This document shows positions 60,421-64,000 of a stretch of DNA of 64,000 bases, piece by piece; the first letter of the stretch is position 1, and every line of letters begins with the position of its first letter. The translations under genes and the position numbers were made by a program. The DNA comes from Mucilaginibacter gossypii (GTDB lineage: Bacteria; Bacteroidota; Bacteroidia; Sphingobacteriales; Sphingobacteriaceae), in NCBI RefSeq assembly GCF_900100945.1, contig NZ_FNCG01000015.1, positions 1-64,000 on the forward strand, given 5' to 3'. The notes under the pieces are model-generated. The model was not told where the DNA came from. It saw nothing but the letters and a program-made list of their open reading frames with translations, and made no database searches.

Positions 60421-61017
60421 TTAATTATGACAGTCGGGCAGTCGACAGCCGTATGAGGTTAATGCAAGTTTATTAAATGTTAGGCGTGTATTGTCGTTCA
60501 GTAAACCGTTGATCGCTACTTTGGCGAAGCTTGTTTTTTCATCGGTACAGTAACGGCTTATGTTATAATTGCCGCGGTAATACAGCTTGCTGCCTGTATC
60601 AATAAGGGCAGCCTGGGGTGTTGAGTAAACCCCGCAGGCCTCAGCAACCGAGGGATCAAATATAACGGGGAGTTTCATCCCAAACTTGTCCTGGATTTCG
60701 CTTTCGGTGAAGTGTTTACTGCTCATGATCACGATGGCAAAATTCACCTGTCTGTGATATTGCTGGGCAATAGCCTTAAACTGTTTGATATTAAATCTTG
60801 AACAGGGACAATCCGGATTAAAAAAATGCAGGAACAGCGGTTTACTGCGATCCTGGTAGTGCCTGGGGTTGATGGACACTATCGTACCCTGCTTTACTGC
60901 TTTATAGTTTTCGGGTACAGGAGTAGGCAACTGGTATTGCAGCTCATTATACCAAAACAAAGCGCCAACAGCGATTAAAAGTATCACGAGCCAACCAATA
61001 ACTAACGTTTTTTTCAT
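60421..61017 (-). CDS. membrane-anchored CPC-motif thioredoxin-fold protein (DUF6436-like)
   Basis: I use ATG 61017 (MKKTLVIGW), giving 198 residues; the longer frame lacks a signal. One N-terminal helix (about residues 5-22) is followed by a thioredoxin-like domain with the motif FNPDCPCSRFN (Cys70 and Cys72, a C-x-C pair in place of CxxC). A later Cys in EACGVYSTPQAALI lies before the cis-Pro. The C-terminus ends GCRLPDCHN. A thiol redox role at the membrane or in the periplasm is likely. It is cotranscribed with the hybrid kinase gene just downstream. Confidence 0.82.
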   Translation of the reverse strand: MKKTLVIGWLVILLIAVGALFWYNELQYQLPTPVPENYKAVKQGTIVSINPRHYQDRSKPLFLHFFNPDCPCSRFNIKQFKAIAQQYHRQVNFAIVIMSSKHFTESEIQDKFGMKLPVIFDPSVAEACGVYSTPQAALIDTGSKLYYRGNYNISRYCTDEKTSFAKVAINGLLNDNTRLTFNKLALTSYGCRLPDCHN

Positions 61018-61198
61018 TGTACCAAAGGTTGGCATACTTCAACAGAACAACTGAAAATCAGCACAAAACCATTTGTAAAAATAATTATTTTTAGTGTATA
61101 AAAAACACTTTTCCGGCATTTTAAACATACAGGTTTTAATTTAACCGTTGGCTAACCCCCTCCTTAATCTTTAATTAAGCAAACGAATAGCCATTCAG

Positions 61199-62287
61199 TT
61201 ATTTGACAGCCTGTTTTTTTCTTCTTTCGGTTAGGTAACGACGCAGGGGGATATCGTAACCTATCATAACCAGGTAAGCAAATGTAACTAATACAACTAA
61301 TCCGGGTATAATGATATATGCCAGGTGAACAGCATCGGGTTTATTTGCCGCATAATAATTACCAAACATCCACATTACTGCATAATGGGTCATGTATAAA
61401 GGATAAGAGATACTCCCCGAAAAAACACATATTTTACGTAAGCTGTTGTTAAGAACAGCGCCTGCTCCCAGCGAAACCATTAACGGGAAATAAATTATAA
61501 CTATAAAAGGCTCGGTAAGCCAGTTCCATGTTGAGAACGGAGACAGGAAAGCCAGCATCAATAAAATAGAAAGACCGATAAAACCAAGCTTATTTTTGAC
61601 GATAAGGTTATAACGGTAAACCAGCAAACCAGCAGTAAAAGAATAAGCTATACGTACACCTCCATCCCAGAAAGTTCCGCCGCTCCAGCCGCCCATTAAA
61701 TTACCTGAGTGAGCTGCCACATAGCAAATGCCAACAGCAGAAATTGCAGTAAGGACAATCAGGTAGCGCCGCTGAAGGCGACAAAGTACAAGTGCATAAA
61801 CAATGTTAGCTACATATTCCCAAAACAATGACCAAGCAGGTGCATTAAACCCAAACAAGTTAAAATACCGTTCATTCATTGTCGGGTTAGGAATCATTAA
61901 TATGGAGCTGAGAAATAATAGTAGTATACTGCCCGCACTACGGGCTATGGGTTGGGCATTAAATGGATCAAATATAAACCCTAACAAGCCCAATACCGAG
62001 CCAAAAACAACAAGCGGGTGCAGCCTGATCAACCTCGATTTGAAAAATTCCTTTATGCCCATTTTGCCGACCCTGTCGTCATAAGCATAACCAATTACGA
62101 AGCCCGACAGGCAAAAGAAAAAATCAACCGCTAAAAAGCCATGACCTATAAAATCCTTGCTGTAGTCGGAATAAGCAATCTCCATAAAATGGAAAGTAAC
62201 AACTGCTATAGCAGCTATGCCCCGAAGGCCGTCAAGAATTTCAAAATGCTGTTTGGTTTTAAGGATGGCTGGGCTTAGTTTTTCCAT
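61199..62287 (-). CDS. acyltransferase-3 family membrane protein
   Basis: The 362-residue protein has about ten membrane helices and the family signature near the start: HFEILDGLRGIAAIAVVTFHFME (about 14-36), with the conserved His in FHF, then FFFCLSGFVIGYAYDDR and FFKSRLIRLHPL. Such enzymes O-acetylate or otherwise acylate surface polysaccharides or antibiotics; the acceptor is unknown. The C-terminus is Lys/Arg-rich and cytoplasmic. It stands alone. Confidence 0.92.
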   Translation of the reverse strand: MEKLSPAILKTKQHFEILDGLRGIAAIAVVTFHFMEIAYSDYSKDFIGHGFLAVDFFFCLSGFVIGYAYDDRVGKMGIKEFFKSRLIRLHPLVVFGSVLGLLGFIFDPFNAQPIARSAGSILLLFLSSILMIPNPTMNERYFNLFGFNAPAWSLFWEYVANIVYALVLCRLQRRYLIVLTAISAVGICYVAAHSGNLMGGWSGGTFWDGGVRIAYSFTAGLLVYRYNLIVKNKLGFIGLSILLMLAFLSPFSTWNWLTEPFIVIIYFPLMVSLGAGAVLNNSLRKICVFSGSISYPLYMTHYAVMWMFGNYYAANKPDAVHLAYIIIPGLVVLVTFAYLVMIGYDIPLRRYLTERRKKQAVK

Positions 62288-62355
62288 GCACTATATCGAT
62301 TTACCTGTATGCCGGTAAAGAAAGGAAAATTTAGCCGGAAGTTCAAACTATGCGC

Positions 62356-62814
62356 TTAACAGCCAAACTGAGTGAGGTGATGGTCAATATGTTTATAAAA
62401 CATATTGCTCCATTCGGTAATAGTTAAGGGACCAAACGAATGCGACTCGCGGCCATCAAAAGCTTTTTCGCCCAGCTGCTGTGTTTTTTGGATGTAGGCT
62501 ATCAACCTGTTTTTTTCGGTATTGAAATCCCTTTCGCCGGTAATGAGAAATGCAGGCGCTGTAGGGTTGTTGTGTTTATATGGTGTTTCACTCACTACCT
62601 TGTTTTTAACCAGCATTTTCAGGATCAGTTTCATGAACAAGCCGGGTTTGGGGTGCTTATCTTCATACACCATTTCGTACGTTACACAGCAGTGTGCCAA
62701 CATTTGTGCTACGTTCATTTTACCCCACCCCGGTGAGGTTTGAGGCGTGAGCTTGTTGATCCGGCTGATTACATCATCAGCTACCCGTGCAGTGAAAATA
62801 TTGGGTAAGGCCAT
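62356..62814 (-). CDS. DUF1569 / DinB-like protein
   Basis: I start at ATG 62814 (MALPNIFTA), giving 152 residues; 28 codons of open frame upstream look non-coding. The helical-bundle family is recognisable from WGKMNVAQMLAHCCVTYEMV (about 36-55) and EWSNMFYKHIDHHLTQFG at the end, whose His residues could bind a metal as in DinB/YfiT proteins. Function is not established, though thiol transfer is known in the wider superfamily. Confidence 0.82.
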   Translation of the reverse strand: MALPNIFTARVADDVISRINKLTPQTSPGWGKMNVAQMLAHCCVTYEMVYEDKHPKPGLFMKLILKMLVKNKVVSETPYKHNNPTAPAFLITGERDFNTEKNRLIAYIQKTQQLGEKAFDGRESHSFGPLTITEWSNMFYKHIDHHLTQFGC

Positions 62815-63026
62815 GAGGGAAAGATAGGTATTTTTGTACAGAGACGTATTACATGTATATTTAGTTAAACCGGAAAATCTGCGAAGCGGGCGATGCATTA
62901 GATGCCGCCCAACAAAAATTCCCGATATGAATTCCGATCTTATAAAAAATAAAAAATATTTTTCATTTTGTCCAATCTGCTAAGCACGGTTGTCATTGGG
63001 TTTTAACAACATAAATTTAAAACAAA

Positions 63027-63479
63027 ATGGAACAGAGAATCAGCATGTGGGAAAAAGGCCAAAATGCCTTAAAACCATTATTTGGTATTAATACCTATCT
63101 TAAAAAGTCACCCCTCGAGTTATCCCTTCGTGAGTTGGTAAATTTCAGGGTATCACAGATCAATAAATGCGCTTATTGTCTTGACATGCACTATAAAGAT
63201 GCACGTGCCAAAGGCGAAACTGAACAACGTTTATACGGCCTGAGCGCCTGGGAAGAATCGCCTTATTATACCGATCGTGAAAGGGCCGCCTTCGCCTGGG
63301 CCGAAGCCGTTACCGCCTGCCATGTAACCGACGAAGTGTACAACATAGCCAAGGCGCAGTTCAGTGATGAAGAGCTGATAGACCTTACGCTGTCCGTTAC
63401 CACCATTAACACCTGGAACCGCATCAACCTATCGTTCCCAAATACGCCCGGCACATACCAGGTTGGCCAGTTTGCATAA
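63027..63479 (+). CDS. carboxymuconolactone decarboxylase / AhpD-like protein
   Basis: The 150-residue helical protein belongs to the CMD/AhpD family. Its redox motif is NKCAYCLDMHYKDAR (CxxC with the downstream His, about residues 51-58), which supports a peroxidase-linked or thiol-disulfide role rather than lactone decarboxylation. DRERAAFAWAEAVT follows. The YCII gene begins about 35 bases after its stop, and an ECF sigma gene follows, suggesting one regulatory cassette. Confidence 0.92.
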   Translation: MEQRISMWEKGQNALKPLFGINTYLKKSPLELSLRELVNFRVSQINKCAYCLDMHYKDARAKGETEQRLYGLSAWEESPYYTDRERAAFAWAEAVTACHVTDEVYNIAKAQFSDEELIDLTLSVTTINTWNRINLSFPNTPGTYQVGQFA

Positions 63480-63513
63480 ACAGCTTATATTAACGCCATT
63501 AAAACATAGCCTT

Positions 63514-63858
63514 ATGAATGAGTTTTTGTTAGTGATCCACAGGGATCTGAAAAGTAAAGATGCCAGTCCCTCGCCCGAACAAATGCAGGCAGCTATAAAA
63601 CCTTTCCAGGATTGGATAGGCGGCATCGCGGCCCAAAACAAACTGGTTGGTGCTCCCAAACGCTGGGATGGTGATGGCCGTACAATTAAGCAAAATACCG
63701 TGATCAATGGTCCTTATGCCGAAATTAAGGAATCGATAGGCGGATTGTTTATAATCAGGGCCGAAGATTACGATGAGGCCGTTGAAATTGCCAAAGGCTG
63801 CCCGATATTGCAATGGGGGGCCACCGTTGAAGTACGAATGGCCGTGCCTGCCGTATAA
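63514..63858 (+). CDS. YCII / DGPF-domain protein
   Basis: I start at ATG 63514 (MNEFLLVIHRD), giving 114 residues; the earlier TTG overlaps the gene before. The DGPF motif appears as NGPYAEIKESIGGLFIIRAEDYDEAVEIAKGCP around residues 68-100. The family has a ferredoxin-like fold, and its exact activity is unknown. DGPF genes are the signature partners of ECF42-type sigma factors, and here such a sigma gene follows by 45 bases. A strong hairpin lies between them. Confidence 0.9.
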   Translation: MNEFLLVIHRDLKSKDASPSPEQMQAAIKPFQDWIGGIAAQNKLVGAPKRWDGDGRTIKQNTVINGPYAEIKESIGGLFIIRAEDYDEAVEIAKGCPILQWGATVEVRMAVPAV

Positions 63859-63898
63859 AATAAAATGCCTTTGTACTTTTGCAAAGGCATTTTATTTT
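63857..63898 (+). terminator. terminator or attenuator between YCII and sigma genes
   Basis: AAAATAAAATGCCTTTG (63857-63873) pairs with CAAAGGCATTTTATTTT (63882-63898), a 17-base stem ending in T-rich sequence. It ends five bases before the sigma ATG. Confidence 0.9.
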
Positions 63899-63903
63899 AA
63901 CCT

Positions 63904-64000
63904 ATGCAACCCCAAGAACTTTTACCTCACCTGTTCCGCACCGAGTACCGGAAAATTGCAGCAGTGCTTTGCCGCCTTTTTGGTATTGAACATATTGAAA
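63904..64000 (+). CDS. ECF sigma factor, N-terminus (ECF42-like; cut by window edge)
   Basis: The ATG at 63904 opens a frame running to the window end. The visible residues are MQPQELLPHLFRTEYRKIAA and then VLCRLFGIEHIE. The HLFRTE...L.RLFG pattern matches the start of ECF42-type sigma factors, which have a C-terminal extension and no anti-sigma gene. The adjoining YCII gene supports this. Only about 32 residues are visible. Confidence 0.75.
   Translation, partial: MQPQELLPHLFRTEYRKIAAVLCRLFGIEHIE

Noticed and set aside
1..64000. tRNA, rRNA or prophage genes
   Set aside because: No clover-leaf arms, rRNA-like segments or phage structural genes were noticed on reading; a dedicated tRNA scan was not possible.

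Overview
The window looks like chromosomal DNA of a Bacteroidota bacterium in or near the Sphingobacteriaceae; a Mucilaginibacter- or Pedobacter-like soil organism fits best. The reasons are: -7 promoter elements of the form TAnnTTTG; few Shine-Dalgarno sequences; many lipoprotein signals; VCBS/ASPIC and MG2-plug proteins; an AsmA giant; a bacillithiol-associated YtxJ; and typical extragenic palindromes (TGTCATTTCG...CGAAATGACA, and C-rich/G-rich hairpins). The genus is inferred, not tested. No tRNA, rRNA or CRISPR array was seen.

Left edge to about 24 kb is accessory and carbohydrate-oriented. It opens with the 5' end of an IS110-family transposase whose upstream flank is where a bridge RNA would be expected, next to two tandem REP-like units. 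Then follow, mostly on the minus strand: a vanadium haloperoxidase-like lipoprotein with a VCBS/ASPIC lipoprotein, a GH53 galactanase, a thioredoxin-like protein (+), a large palindromic repeat, a decayed phytase fragment, a giant AsmA-family protein, an AT-rich orphan, a DUF4965 glutaminase-like protein with a sulfatase, an MG2/TonB-plug protein and an OmpA-type lipoprotein. An alginate-lyase-family protein and a GH18 chitinase with a fascin-like trefoil follow on the plus strand, then a DUF3108-like periplasmic protein.

24-40 kb is mostly core: a LytS/LytTR two-component pair, asparaginase, TatD, two FKBP-type PPIases, NrnA, Ndk, DciA-RecF, a TPR membrane protein, RibH, a 36-residue lipoprotein, YtxJ, LipA, a sigma/anti-sigma pair and the NAD(P)HX repair enzyme. 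The gaps between these genes contain unusual inverted repeats made of reshuffled short words.

40-50 kb is an iron/redox block: OxyR with a near-consensus OxyR half-site pair just before its own start, two TonB-dependent siderophore-type receptors, a PepSY-TM protein, a ferredoxin-fused NADPH reductase behind an amino-acid permease, and superoxide dismutase. 50-64 kb carries TadA with a tRNA-binding protein, an RND efflux operon (small membrane protein, TolC, RND, HlyD), a hybrid histidine kinase with a CPC thioredoxin-fold lipid-anchored or membrane protein, an acyltransferase, a DinB-like protein, and at the right edge a CMD-YCII-ECF sigma cassette whose sigma gene is cut by the window end.
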